Source of the DNA: CAWBRT01 sp963819175
Lineage (GTDB): Bacteria > Acidobacteriota > Terriglobia > Terriglobales > Acidobacteriaceae
DNA length: 64,000 nucleotides
Direction of reading: 5' to 3'
Assembly: GCA_963819175.1 (NCBI GenBank)
Contig: CAWFVJ010000018.1
Span: forward strand, 1-64,000
Shown here: piece by piece, positions 52,824 through 61,060 of the stretch
How positions within the stretch are numbered: position 1 is the stretch's first letter
Layout of the letters: each line of letters begins with the position of its first letter
Notes under the pieces: generated by a model
The model's database searches: none
Seen by the model: only the letters and a program-made list of their open reading frames with translations
Told to the model about the DNA's origin: nothing
Made by a program: the position numbers and the translations under genes

Positions 52824-53897
52824 ATGAAATCGAGAGACAAGGCAGTTTGGTGCTTAATTGTGTTATTTATCGGTACCGTTCTGATCGCCGGCACGGGTTG
52901 CCAGTCCGCGCCCGCTCCTGCCAAGGAAGTAACCATCTCCGTAAGTCATCAGCCCTGTGTTCACGCCCTGCCAACGTATATGGCAATGACAAAGGGGTGG
53001 GACAAGGCGGACGGATTTAAAATCGATTATCAGTTCTACGCTTCCGGCCCGCCGCAGAATGAGGCGCTGGCTTCCAATAAGTGGGAGGTCGGGGCCGAAG
53101 GCGCTGTCCCCGGCATGCTGGCCGCGATTCGGTATGGCGCGTATATCATTGCCATCTCCAATGACGAGTCCGAGACCAACGACTTGTGGGTGCGGCCGAA
53201 CAGCCCAATCCTCAAGACAAAGGGCGGCAATCCCAAATATCCCGATATGTATGGTTCGGCGGCAAGCGTCAAAGGCAAGACCATCCTGCTGACCACCGCC
53301 TCGACGGGTCACTATGCGGTGATCGCCACCCTGAAGGCTCTGGGGCTCAGCGAGCAGGATGTGAAGTTGGTCCACATGGAACAGTCGCAAGCCATGGCTG
53401 CTTTCGAAGCCGGACAGGGCGACATTGTTCAGCTCTGGGCTCCCTTCGACTACATCGGCGAGAGCAAGGGCTGGAAAAAAATGTCTTCGGGCAAGCGAGC
53501 CGGGGTTGTCGTGCCAGGCGTCGTCATTGCCAGCAAGAAGGCTTTCGAGGAGCATCCGGATAAGGTCGCCAAGTGGCTCAAGCTGTACATGAGAGGGATC
53601 AGCGAGATGAAGTCAGATCCCAGTGGCTCGGCCAAACTGCTGGGCGCTTATTACAAGGAGCACGGACTGACCCTGAGTGACGCTGCTCTGGCGCAGGAAT
53701 TCTCTCTGCGGCCGCTCTTCGACACGAAGGAGCAGTTGGCGCTGTTTGCCAAGAAGGACGGCGGCCTCAGTCAGGTTGAGAAGTGGATGTCGGATCTGGC
53801 CGACTTCTTCGTGCAACAAGGGCGCATTACCCCGGCCGAAAAAGAAAAGATGATGAAGGGCAACTTCATCAATGACAAAATCCTGAAGATGTTATGA
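52824..53897 (+). CDS. ABC importer substrate-binding lipoprotein, NMT1/SsuA-like
   Basis: A 357-residue binding protein for a small organic anion or sulfonate-like solute. ATG 52824 follows AAGAAGGGCG. The signal peptide ends in a lipobox (VLIAGTGC, Cys about 28), so it is membrane-tethered. The mature part has the NMT1/TauA-type pattern: ISVSHQPCVHALPTYMAMTKG, GPPQNEALASNKWEVGAEGAVPGM, ILLTTASTGHYAVIATLKALGL and GDIVQLWAPFDYIGESKGWKK. It overlaps the permease gene by 4 nt. The ligand is unknown. The adjacent oxidation genes suggest a sulfonate or polyol. Confidence 0.85.
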   Translation: MKSRDKAVWCLIVLFIGTVLIAGTGCQSAPAPAKEVTISVSHQPCVHALPTYMAMTKGWDKADGFKIDYQFYASGPPQNEALASNKWEVGAEGAVPGMLAAIRYGAYIIAISNDESETNDLWVRPNSPILKTKGGNPKYPDMYGSAASVKGKTILLTTASTGHYAVIATLKALGLSEQDVKLVHMEQSQAMAAFEAGQGDIVQLWAPFDYIGESKGWKKMSSGKRAGVVVPGVVIASKKAFEEHPDKVAKWLKLYMRGISEMKSDPSGSAKLLGAYYKEHGLTLSDAALAQEFSLRPLFDTKEQLALFAKKDGGLSQVEKWMSDLADFFVQQGRITPAEKEKMMKGNFINDKILKML

Positions 53898-54799
53898 CGA
53901 CTCGATCTCAATCGCCTCCCGTTTCGGGAGCTGGTTCTGCAACAGCACCAGCTCCCGGGGAGCAGCGTCCAGCAACGGCTTCCGCAGGCAAGGGCAGTGA
54001 AGGCAAACGGGCCATCGCAGTCAAGCCACCAGATTCGGGTTCGATGTGGTGGCTCTCTCTCCTGAGCGTAACGGTGTTTCTCGTCTTCTGGTATGCAATC
54101 GTCCGCTTCGAAATCATCTCTCAGGCGCTGCTTGCTTCGCCGGAGCAAGTGCTGACGACGTTCATCTCGAAGCTGACGAATCGGGCTCCCGACGGCGCGA
54201 CCCTCGGCGCCAACTTCAGAACCAGTCTTAAATTGTGTTTGATCGGTTATACCTCCGCAGTGTGTGTCGGCGTACCGCTGGGACTGATCATGGGATGGTT
54301 CCGCCGGGTCGACGAAATCGTTAAACCGCTTTTCGAGATGATCCGCCCAATTCCTCCGATAGCCTGGATACCCTTGGCGATTCTCTGGCTGGGAATCGGG
54401 CTGCCGGCCAAGGCGTACATCATCTGGCTCTCGGCGTTTGTGCCGAGCGTCATCAACTCCTATGCCGGCATCAAGCTCACGGAGCCGGTACTGATCAGCG
54501 TCTCGCGCACTTTCGGAGCAACGAATTGGGAGACCTTTCTCAGGGTCGGCGTACCCTCGGCGCTGCCGATGGTGTTCACCGGACTGCGGCTGTCGCTGAG
54601 TTCGGCCTGGATGACGCTGGTCGCAGCCGAACTATTGGCGGGTAGCGAGGGCTTGGGCTACATGATCCAGATGGGACGCACGCTGGCTCGACCGGACGTG
54701 ATCATCGTCGGGATGCTGACCATCGGCTGCACCGGCGCGGCGATGGGATTCCTGCTGGAAAAGTGCGAGCGCAAGCTGGCGCCGTGGAGGAGATACTAA
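53894..54799 (+). CDS. ABC importer permease 1 (NitT/TauT type)
   Basis: A 301-residue inner-membrane permease. The first 50 residues are a Pro/Ala/Ser-rich cytoplasmic tail, and then come about six TM segments. The EAA loop is FGATNWETFLRVGVPSALPMVFTGLR, and IRPIPPIAWIPLAILWLGIG is the conserved segment of this class. Translation is coupled to the binding protein by an ATGA overlap. A second, clearly different permease follows directly, so the membrane part is probably a heterodimer. Confidence 0.9.
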   Translation: MTTRSQSPPVSGAGSATAPAPGEQRPATASAGKGSEGKRAIAVKPPDSGSMWWLSLLSVTVFLVFWYAIVRFEIISQALLASPEQVLTTFISKLTNRAPDGATLGANFRTSLKLCLIGYTSAVCVGVPLGLIMGWFRRVDEIVKPLFEMIRPIPPIAWIPLAILWLGIGLPAKAYIIWLSAFVPSVINSYAGIKLTEPVLISVSRTFGATNWETFLRVGVPSALPMVFTGLRLSLSSAWMTLVAAELLAGSEGLGYMIQMGRTLARPDVIIVGMLTIGCTGAAMGFLLEKCERKLAPWRRY

Positions 54800-55594
54800 G
54801 TGGCTGAGATTGCCTCCTCCCGCTTTCGACCGAAAGCCCACGTCATACCAATCGCCTCGATGATTGTCATGGTGGCGTTGTGGCAACTGGTGGTGGGCAC
54901 GGGTCACTTTGGCAAAGCGCTGCCGTCGCCTGCGGCGGTGGCGAGGCAATTCTGGGTGATGTTGTTCGAGCCCATAGGCCGCACCTCGCTCTATGGCCAC
55001 ATCTGGGCCAGCCTGGTGCGCGTGCTGTCGGCCTTCGCGGTCGCCACATTCATCGGGATACCGTTAGGGCTGTTGATGGGCTGGAACAAGAGATTCGAGG
55101 CGGTGGTCAAACCGATTTTCGAAATCTTCAGGCCCATCCCTCCGATCGCGTGGATTCCACTGGCGATCCTCTGGTTTGGGATTGACGAAACGCCGAAGAT
55201 TTTTATCTGCTTCATCGGGGCGTTCGTACCGGCGGTGATGAACGCCTACACGGGGATCCGCTTCACTGAACCCATGCTGCTGGATGCCGCACGAATGCTG
55301 GGAGGGAATCGTCGCCAGCTCTTTATGGAGGTGGCTATACCTTCCGCCATGCCGGCGATTTTTGCCGGCCTGCAAAACGGCCTGAGTCTGAGTTGGATGT
55401 GCGTGCTGGCGGCGGAAATGGTTGGAGCACAGGAGGGGATCGGCTACCTCATCCTGCTCGGCATGGATATGAGCAATCCGGCAATGATCATCACCGGGAT
55501 GCTGCTGATCGGCGCGATTGGGGCCGGCATCGCCATGCTGCTAAGATACGCCGAAAAAAGGATCTGCCCGTGGAAGCGCGAGATATCGATGTAA
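54800..55594 (+). CDS. ABC importer permease 2 (NitT/TauT type)
   Basis: A 264-residue permease. GTG 54800 directly follows the previous TAA, with GGAGG at 54786-54790. It has about six TM segments, an EAA loop (MLGGNRRQLFMEVAIPSAMPAIFAGLQ) and the FRPIPPIAWIPLAILWFGIDE segment in common with permease 1. Sequence differs widely elsewhere, so both were kept for distinct faces of the channel rather than as a recent duplicate. It overlaps the first ATPase by 25 nt. Confidence 0.9.
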   Translation: MAEIASSRFRPKAHVIPIASMIVMVALWQLVVGTGHFGKALPSPAAVARQFWVMLFEPIGRTSLYGHIWASLVRVLSAFAVATFIGIPLGLLMGWNKRFEAVVKPIFEIFRPIPPIAWIPLAILWFGIDETPKIFICFIGAFVPAVMNAYTGIRFTEPMLLDAARMLGGNRRQLFMEVAIPSAMPAIFAGLQNGLSLSWMCVLAAEMVGAQEGIGYLILLGMDMSNPAMIITGMLLIGAIGAGIAMLLRYAEKRICPWKREISM

Positions 55595-56388
55595 ATAACC
55601 CCGACACGCGCAACAACGGCGCGAGCCGGGAACCGCAGCCCAAGATCGCGGCCCATAACGTCTGCAAATCTTTTGCCGGCGTGGGCGGCAAGGTCACCGA
55701 AGTATTGCGGGACATCAATCTCGCGGTGGTCGAAAACGAGTTTCTGGTGATTCTCGGCCCGGGACAATGCGGGAAGACCACTTTCCTGAACATCGTGTGC
55801 GGCCTGGATCGGGCGGATTCCGGCGGCGTCTACCTGGACGGCGAAGAAGTCGTTGGCCCCGACCCGAAGCGAGGCATGGTCTTTCAGCGCATGGCCCTGT
55901 TTCCGTGGTCTACCGTGATGGAGAACGTTGCCATGGGGCCCAAACTCAGGGGCGTGGGCCTGAAGGAACGTGAGGAAAAGGCGGCTGAGTATATCAAACT
56001 GGTCGGCCTTGAAGGATTCGAGAAATCCTATCCGCACCAGCTCTCGGGTGGCATGAAGCAGCGAGTCGGCATAGCCCGCGCCTACTGCAACGGTCCCGAT
56101 GTGATGCTCATGGACGAGCCCTTCGGCCACCTCGACGCCCAGACCCGATACCAGATGGAGGATGAGGTACTGCGGATTTGGGGGCAGGCGAAACGTACGG
56201 TGATCTTCGTAACCAACAACATTGAGGAAGCGGTTTACCTGGGGAACCGTATTGTGCTGCTCACTCGCTGCCCCGCCAGCGTCAAGGCAGAATACGTGAT
56301 CGATCTGCCGTGGCCACGCCGCTACACCGATCCCAAATTCCTGGCATTGCGGAAAGAAATCGCCGATAACAGCGACCTTGCTCTGTAA
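55570..56388 (+). CDS. ABC importer ATPase 1, canonical signature but no H-loop His
   Basis: GTG 55570 has AGGA at 55559-55562 and is the only well-placed start in a frame that runs back into the permease gene. The 272-residue ATPase has an atypical Walker A, GPGQCGKTT (residues 63-71), a Q-loop VFQRMALFPW, an intact signature LSGGMKQR (158-165) and Walker B VMLMDEPFGHLD. The H-loop is VTNNIEEA, with Asn216 in place of the catalytic His. Its partner shows the opposite pattern, so the two probably form one asymmetric dimer. The final 30 residues resemble SsuB-type tails. Confidence 0.9.
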   Translation: MEARDIDVNNPDTRNNGASREPQPKIAAHNVCKSFAGVGGKVTEVLRDINLAVVENEFLVILGPGQCGKTTFLNIVCGLDRADSGGVYLDGEEVVGPDPKRGMVFQRMALFPWSTVMENVAMGPKLRGVGLKEREEKAAEYIKLVGLEGFEKSYPHQLSGGMKQRVGIARAYCNGPDVMLMDEPFGHLDAQTRYQMEDEVLRIWGQAKRTVIFVTNNIEEAVYLGNRIVLLTRCPASVKAEYVIDLPWPRRYTDPKFLALRKEIADNSDLAL

Positions 56389-56400
56389 AGAAGGACGGAG

Positions 56401-57153
56401 ATGACTGCCGAGAAACGCAAGATTAAGGTAGAGGTACGCAACCTGACCAAGCAGTTCGACGATCTGCTGGTGCTTGACGACATCTCCTTTCAAGTCTACG
56501 AGGGCGAGTTTCTCTGCATCGTCGGCCCCACCGGCTGCGGCAAGACGACTTTTCTCAACGTGTTGAGCAAGCTCATGCCGCCATCTTCCGGCGACATCTA
56601 CATCGACGGCGAACCGGCCGACCCGCGCAAGCACAACTTGTCCTTCGTATTTCAGGAGCCATCTTCCATGCCTTGGCGGACCGTGGAAGACAACATCCGC
56701 TTCGGCCTGCAGGTCAAGAAAGTCGCTAGAGACCAAGTGGAAGGGCGAACCAACGAGATGCTGGACCTGGTTGGGCTGAAGGAATTCCGCAAGTACTATC
56801 CCAGGCAACTATCGGCCAGCATGGATCAGCGGGTGGTCATCGCACGGGCTTTCGCCATCAACCCCGACCTGATGCTGATGGATGAGCCTTACTGCCAACT
56901 CGACGTTAAGCTGCGCTACTACCTGGAAGACGAAATCATCCGCATCTGGCGGGAACTCAAGCGCACGGTCATCTTCGTCACTCACAACATCGAAGAAGCC
57001 GTGTATGTAGCGGAACGTATCCTGGTGCTTACCCCGAAGCCCACCACCATCAAGGCCGAAATCAAAGTCGATCTGCCCCGGCCACGCAACTTCGCCAGCC
57101 CGGAGTTTGTACGCATCAGGGAAGAAGTTACGGAAATGATTAAGTGGTGGTGA
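56401..57153 (+). CDS. ABC importer ATPase 2, degenerate signature but intact H-loop
   Basis: ATG 56401 follows GAAGGACGGAG. The 250-residue ATPase has a canonical Walker A GPTGCGKTT (42-50), Q-loop VFQEPSSMPW, Walker B LMLMDEPYCQLD and H-loop VTHNIEEA (His195). The signature motif is LSASMDQR (137-144) instead of LSGGQ. In a heterodimer, its ATP site would use the good LSGGM of ATPase 1 and be active, while the other site would combine the atypical Walker A, Asn216 and LSASM. It ends the operon. A hairpin (57214-57236) and repeat follow. Confidence 0.9.
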   Translation: MTAEKRKIKVEVRNLTKQFDDLLVLDDISFQVYEGEFLCIVGPTGCGKTTFLNVLSKLMPPSSGDIYIDGEPADPRKHNLSFVFQEPSSMPWRTVEDNIRFGLQVKKVARDQVEGRTNEMLDLVGLKEFRKYYPRQLSASMDQRVVIARAFAINPDLMLMDEPYCQLDVKLRYYLEDEIIRIWRELKRTVIFVTHNIEEAVYVAERILVLTPKPTTIKAEIKVDLPRPRNFASPEFVRIREEVTEMIKWW

Positions 57154-57548
57154 CCACCCCGCAGAGATACGAAAGGATGGGGTAGTTCGTCGCGCAGAAG
57201 AAAACAGCCCCACTCAAGCCCAACTGCGGGGCTTGAATGGGCCACCCGCCAGCGCATACGTTGCGTAATTGTCGTGAAATCGCCTTCGCACTAATTACGG
57301 CGGTGTCGATTTTATGAGGTGTCACCCCGAGCGTAGCGAGGGGTCTATGTATTTATTTCCTTGCCGAATCGCTGTCGGTGAAATGCATAGATCGTCACGT
57401 CGCGCCGAACTGCACGGCGCTCCTCACGATGACAACTCCAGAGTTTGTGCCAGGGAAGAGCAGGGCCGCATTTAGCGTAATTGTCGATAACGCCATACCG
57501 CCAATAACACCCAGCAGCCAGCCTCGGACTTCGGTTTATGGTCTTGCG
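57154..57548. repeat. Convergent intergenic region with hairpin and inverted GTCACCCCGAGCG repeat
   Basis: This 395-nt gap between convergent operons has no gene. TCAAGCCC (57214-57221) and GGGCTTGA (57229-57236) form a perfect 8-bp stem. From 57320 to 57438 there is a repeat that starts TGTCACCCCGAGCGTAGCGA and ends in inverted form with GATGACA. It matches the family at 17801 and 43651. The block probably terminates both operons. Confidence 0.65.
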
Positions 57549-58535
57549 CTAAGGCCGCAGGATGATCTTTGCTGCCGCCACTTTTCCTTCGTCGAGTTCG
57601 CGGAAGGCCTGACGACCTTCGCTGAGCGGACGTTCTTCCATCCAGTCAAGGCTGCCGAGGTGGCCAGCGGCCATGGCACCAACGGTTTCGATGAAATCGA
57701 GGTGGGTGTAGCAGTAAGAACCGATGAAGGTGACTTCCTGCAGCGTGATCTTGCGTATGTCGAGACCGTCGCCGCTGGACTGCAAGCCGATGTGAACGAT
57801 GACCCCGCCAGGCTTGATCATGCGGCTTGCCGCTGCCCGCGTGGGGCTGGAGCCAACCGCATCGATCACCAAATCGACGGTCCAATCGGGCGGCTCGGCA
57901 GCGTCTCCCGGAGCGAAGGGCCGGAACGATGTGAGAGCCTTTCTGCGCAATTCGTTGGACTCCGCGACATGAATCTCCTTGGCGCCGAAATGGCGCAGCG
58001 CCAAAGCGGAGGCAAGTCCAACCGCTCCTCCTCCCAACACCACGCAGCATGCGGTGGCAAGCGGCCGGTTGAGGGCGCGGGACGCATTACGAACCGCATG
58101 CCAGCCCGCCGCCATCGGTTCGGCCAGCGCCGCCTTCTGCACAGGCAAGCCGTCCGGCAGTTCGACGAGGTTAGCCGACGGGATTCGCACCAATTCGGCA
58201 AAGGCCCCTGACCGTGGCGGCATCGAGGTCATCTGCCGGGAGCGGCAGAGATGCGATCTTCCATCGATGCAAAAGACGCACTTGCCGCAGGTGACAAGTG
58301 GGTTGATCGTCACTCGCTGACCGGCGCGTGGTCCGCTTTCGATACGTCCCGCGGCCTCATGGCCAAGTACCAACGGCGCGGGCCGGCGCTCGTCGCGGCC
58401 GTGATAGGCATGCATGTCAGATCCGCAAATGCCGACGGCCTCAACGTGGACGAGCACTTCGCCAGCGGCCGGGATAGGATCGGGTTCCTCGCGGTATTCG
58501 AGCGTAGCTGGACCCGTATAAATCAGTGCTTTCAT
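57549..58535 (-). CDS. Zn-dependent alcohol dehydrogenase, HpsP-like
   Basis: A 328-residue medium-chain dehydrogenase. ATG 58535 has AGGAG. An unsupported longer frame runs into the SDR gene. Catalytic zinc residues are in GICGSDMHAYHG and LGHEAAG. The structural zinc loop is CGKCVFCIDGRSHLC. The Rossmann motif is VVLGGGAVGLASALAL. It ends a run HisD-like/SDR/Zn-ADH in the order of hpsN-hpsO-hpsP, where HpsP is a proposed dihydroxypropanesulfonate 2-dehydrogenase. Activity on DHPS is inference from that order. The gene is 25 nt downstream of the SDR. Confidence 0.8.
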   Translation of the reverse strand: MKALIYTGPATLEYREEPDPIPAAGEVLVHVEAVGICGSDMHAYHGRDERRPAPLVLGHEAAGRIESGPRAGQRVTINPLVTCGKCVFCIDGRSHLCRSRQMTSMPPRSGAFAELVRIPSANLVELPDGLPVQKAALAEPMAAGWHAVRNASRALNRPLATACCVVLGGGAVGLASALALRHFGAKEIHVAESNELRRKALTSFRPFAPGDAAEPPDWTVDLVIDAVGSSPTRAAASRMIKPGGVIVHIGLQSSGDGLDIRKITLQEVTFIGSYCYTHLDFIETVGAMAAGHLGSLDWMEERPLSEGRQAFRELDEGKVAAAKIILRP

Positions 58536-58560
58536 CGAAACAACTCCTTGCCTAATTGGT

Positions 58561-59331
58561 CTATTTCGCGGTGAAGCCGCCATCCACATAGAGCGTTTGC
58601 CCGGTGACGTAGGATGACGCTTCGGCTGCCAGGAAAATGACCGCTCCGTAGAGATCGGTGAGTTCGCCATTGCGGCCGATTGCGGTCTGGGCGGCATTGT
58701 GGGCTGCGCGCACCGGATCGGCAAATACCGGGGCGGTCAACGGAGTTGGAAAAAAGCCGGGAGCAATCGCGTTGCAGGTGATGCCCTTTGGCGACCATTC
58801 CTGCGCAATCGCGCGCGTGAGCTGAACCACCCCGCCTTTGGCCGCTCCATAAGGCGCACTGTTGGCAAATGCACGGCTGGCCTGGAGCGACGCAATGTTG
58901 ATGATTCTTCCCCAGCGACGCTCAGCCATTGCCGGAGCAAAGAGCTGGGTGAGCCGAAAAGGCGCACGCAGATTAATCGCCATGTGAAGATCGAAAGCTT
59001 CGGTGGTGACTTCGGCGAAAGGCTGGCGCAGGTTGACGCCAGCGGAATTGACTACGATGTCCACTTTCAATCCGTGTTGCTTGACGGTATCGGCGACGCT
59101 GTCGAGTCCCGCGGGAGTGGACAGGTCCGCCGGACAGGCGGTCGCATGGATTTCCTGCGAGCCAAGACAGCGGACGGCAGCCGCGAGTTCATCCTTGCGC
59201 CGGGCGACCAGAATCAGCTCCGCTCCTTGCATGCCCAACGCTGTCGCCAAGGCAAGCCCAATGCCTGAATTGCCGCCGGTCACCAGCGCCGTGCGTCCGG
59301 ACAGCGAGAACAACTCGTCGAATCGTCCCAT
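58561..59331 (-). CDS. Short-chain dehydrogenase/reductase, HpsO-like
   Basis: A 256-residue NAD(P)-dependent oxidoreductase. The cofactor motif is TGGNSGIGLALA, the structural NSAG is present, and the catalytic Ser/Tyr/Lys lie in IINIASLQASRAFANSAPYGAAKGG. The C-terminal YVTGQTLYVDGGFTAK is typical of 3-oxoacyl-ACP-reductase-like SDRs. It overlaps the HisD-like gene by one base (TAATG), so they are co-translated. In known DHPS operons an SDR called HpsO occupies this place. A sugar or polyol dehydrogenase is the alternative. Confidence 0.8.
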   Translation of the reverse strand: MGRFDELFSLSGRTALVTGGNSGIGLALATALGMQGAELILVARRKDELAAAVRCLGSQEIHATACPADLSTPAGLDSVADTVKQHGLKVDIVVNSAGVNLRQPFAEVTTEAFDLHMAINLRAPFRLTQLFAPAMAERRWGRIINIASLQASRAFANSAPYGAAKGGVVQLTRAIAQEWSPKGITCNAIAPGFFPTPLTAPVFADPVRAAHNAAQTAIGRNGELTDLYGAVIFLAAEASSYVTGQTLYVDGGFTAK

Positions 59332-60644
59332 TAAACCTTTACCGCCTTCCCCATGTCAGGCTTCAAGTCCGGGAAGTACTTACGCAAGCGTTCGTCGCAG
59401 GTGCGGGCATGCGCCTCCATCCCTTCCAGTCGCGAGATGCGCGCGGAAGGCTCGCCAATGGCGCGGCTGGCATTGCGATCCATTCTTTGCCACGTCAGCG
59501 GTTTGAGAAACTTGTGAACCGAGAGACCGGCGGAATACCGCGCAGCAAATTTTGTGGGAAGAATGTGGTTCGGCCCCGATGCCTTGTCACCGTAGGCGAC
59601 GGTTGTCTCCTCGCCCAGGAACAGCGAACCGTAGTTTGAAAGCTTGTGGAGCCACCAATCGAGATCGGTGCAATGTACTTCAAGGTGCTCGCTGGCATGC
59701 TGGTCTGAGATCCGCACCAACTCCTCACGCGTGTCGCAAAGCACCACTTCACCATAGTCGCGCCAAGCGGCAGCGGCAGCGTCGCGCGCCGTGGGCGGCA
59801 GTTCGGCAGTCAACTTTGGAACCAGCCGGATTACAGCTTCGGCCAGCGAGCGGGAGGAGGTGAACAACCACGCAGGGCTTTCATGTCCGTGCTCGGCTTG
59901 GCCGACAAGGTCGGAGGCAACGATTGCCGGGTCAGCCGACTCGTCCGCGATGACCGCAACTTCGGAAGGTCCGGCAAAGACATCGATGCCAACCTTGCCG
60001 AACAACATTCGCTTGGCCTCGGCAACGAATTTGTTGCCGGGCCCGACGATAATATCGGCGGGCTTGCCGGTGAACAGTCCATATGCCATGGTGGCGATCG
60101 CCTGAACCCCGCCGAGGGTCATGATCACGTCGGCGCCCGCAACCTTCATCGCATAGAGCACGTACGGATGCACGCCTTGACCCTGGAAAGGCGTGGAACA
60201 GGCGACAACCGTCTCAACGCCCGCCGCTTTCGCGGTTGCGACCGACATATATGCCGAAGCGATATGAGCGTAGCGTCCGGTTGGGACGTAGCAGCCTGCA
60301 ACATTGCAGGGAACCAGCTTTTGACCGGCCCGCAGACCGGGGACTACCTCCAGCGAAAAGTCTTGAATCGAGCGGCGCTGCGCTTCGGCGAACCGGCGCA
60401 CGTTGTCGACCGCGAAGGTGATGTCGGCACGCACGCTGGCAGGCACGGCCGCAATACAGTTCGCGATCTCTTCCGGGGTGACGACAATGGGGCCCGACCA
60501 GTGGTCGAGTTCGAGCGCATAACGGCGCACGGCCTCCTCGCCATGCGACTCGATTTCCGCCAGCATCTTGGAAACAACTTGACGCGCGGACCCGCTTTCC
60601 GTCTCCGAGGTTTTCCCGGCCTTTTTCAGATAAGTAACGGCCAT
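59331..60644 (-). CDS. HisD-like dehydrogenase, HpsN-like (DHPS 3-dehydrogenase candidate)
   Basis: A 437-residue member of the histidinol-dehydrogenase fold. ATG 60644 has AAGGA with a 5-nt spacer. The earlier ATG is too close to it. Zinc ligands correspond to Gln249 and His252 (VGQAEHGH), Asp353 and His412. The catalytic Glu319-His320 pair is in ASEHLEVH. The gene is not near other his genes but leads an SDR and a Zn-ADH, as in the hpsNOP operon of Cupriavidus, where HpsN oxidises dihydroxypropanesulfonate to sulfolactate. Histidine biosynthesis is thus unlikely. A different vicinal-diol substrate remains possible. Confidence 0.72.
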   Translation of the reverse strand: MAVTYLKKAGKTSETESGSARQVVSKMLAEIESHGEEAVRRYALELDHWSGPIVVTPEEIANCIAAVPASVRADITFAVDNVRRFAEAQRRSIQDFSLEVVPGLRAGQKLVPCNVAGCYVPTGRYAHIASAYMSVATAKAAGVETVVACSTPFQGQGVHPYVLYAMKVAGADVIMTLGGVQAIATMAYGLFTGKPADIIVGPGNKFVAEAKRMLFGKVGIDVFAGPSEVAVIADESADPAIVASDLVGQAEHGHESPAWLFTSSRSLAEAVIRLVPKLTAELPPTARDAAAAAWRDYGEVVLCDTREELVRISDQHASEHLEVHCTDLDWWLHKLSNYGSLFLGEETTVAYGDKASGPNHILPTKFAARYSAGLSVHKFLKPLTWQRMDRNASRAIGEPSARISRLEGMEAHARTCDERLRKYFPDLKPDMGKAVKV

Positions 60645-60678
60645 CATCTTCCTTTCAAATTTCTTGGCGGTACTAAGA

Positions 60679-60707
60679 ACAATACCGCGTGCGGAAAAGC
60701 GAAGCAA
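60679..60707 (-). promoter_or_regulatory. Promoter candidate for the HisD/SDR/ADH operon
   Basis: On the minus strand TTGCTT (60702-60707) and TATTGT (60679-60684) are 17 nt apart. The start would fall about 25-30 nt before ATG 60644. Hexamers are modest, so confidence is limited. Confidence 0.35.
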
Positions 60708-60812
60708 TCGGTTCAGCGCGCATCAGCCGCGCGGCCCTGCAAAAGTGACACTTTCAGGGAGAACGTTGCGATTACAAAGAAATTAAATGCGAAGCAGTCG
60801 GCAGCATATGGA

Positions 60813-60852
60813 CCCCACATTAGCTCCGCCTGCGGCTGCGCAAATGTGGGCC
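60813..60852. repeat. 40-nt palindromic repeat, copy 2
   Basis: Starts CCCCACATTAGCTCCGCCTG and ends AAATGTGGGCC, with complementary ends. Its reverse complement matches 22454-22493 at 38 of 40 positions. A diverged third version is at 62146-62178. Confidence 0.8.
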
Positions 60853-61060
60853 ACCTGTGACCCGGATGGGGCCAGTGACCTGCGCAAATGTGGACCATCA
60901 GCCGCCCGTAGAAACTACCCCAGGTTACCGTCGACCTGCCAAATGAGCCGTTTGCTACGAACCGGCCGCCTGACCGAAACGCGCGGCGCGTCTCAAAGGA
61001 GTTCCTTGGCGACGCGGAACCTGGGGCACCGAAAAGTATGGGGCACTCTTTTTGCTCGAT

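Larger units (their letters stand above)
60645..61060. other. Intergenic region of about 415 nt with promoter and repeats
   Basis: Between the HisD-like gene and the minus-strand hydrolase there is no gene. It contains the promoter candidate at 60679-60707 and the 40-nt repeat at 60813-60852, followed by a partial second half ending TGCGCAAATGTGG (about 60883-60895). No other structure is clear. Confidence 0.5.

Noticed and set aside
59331..60644. Histidinol dehydrogenase of histidine biosynthesis
   Set aside because: No his genes nearby, and operon partners match the HpsN context. The fold alone is not decisive.
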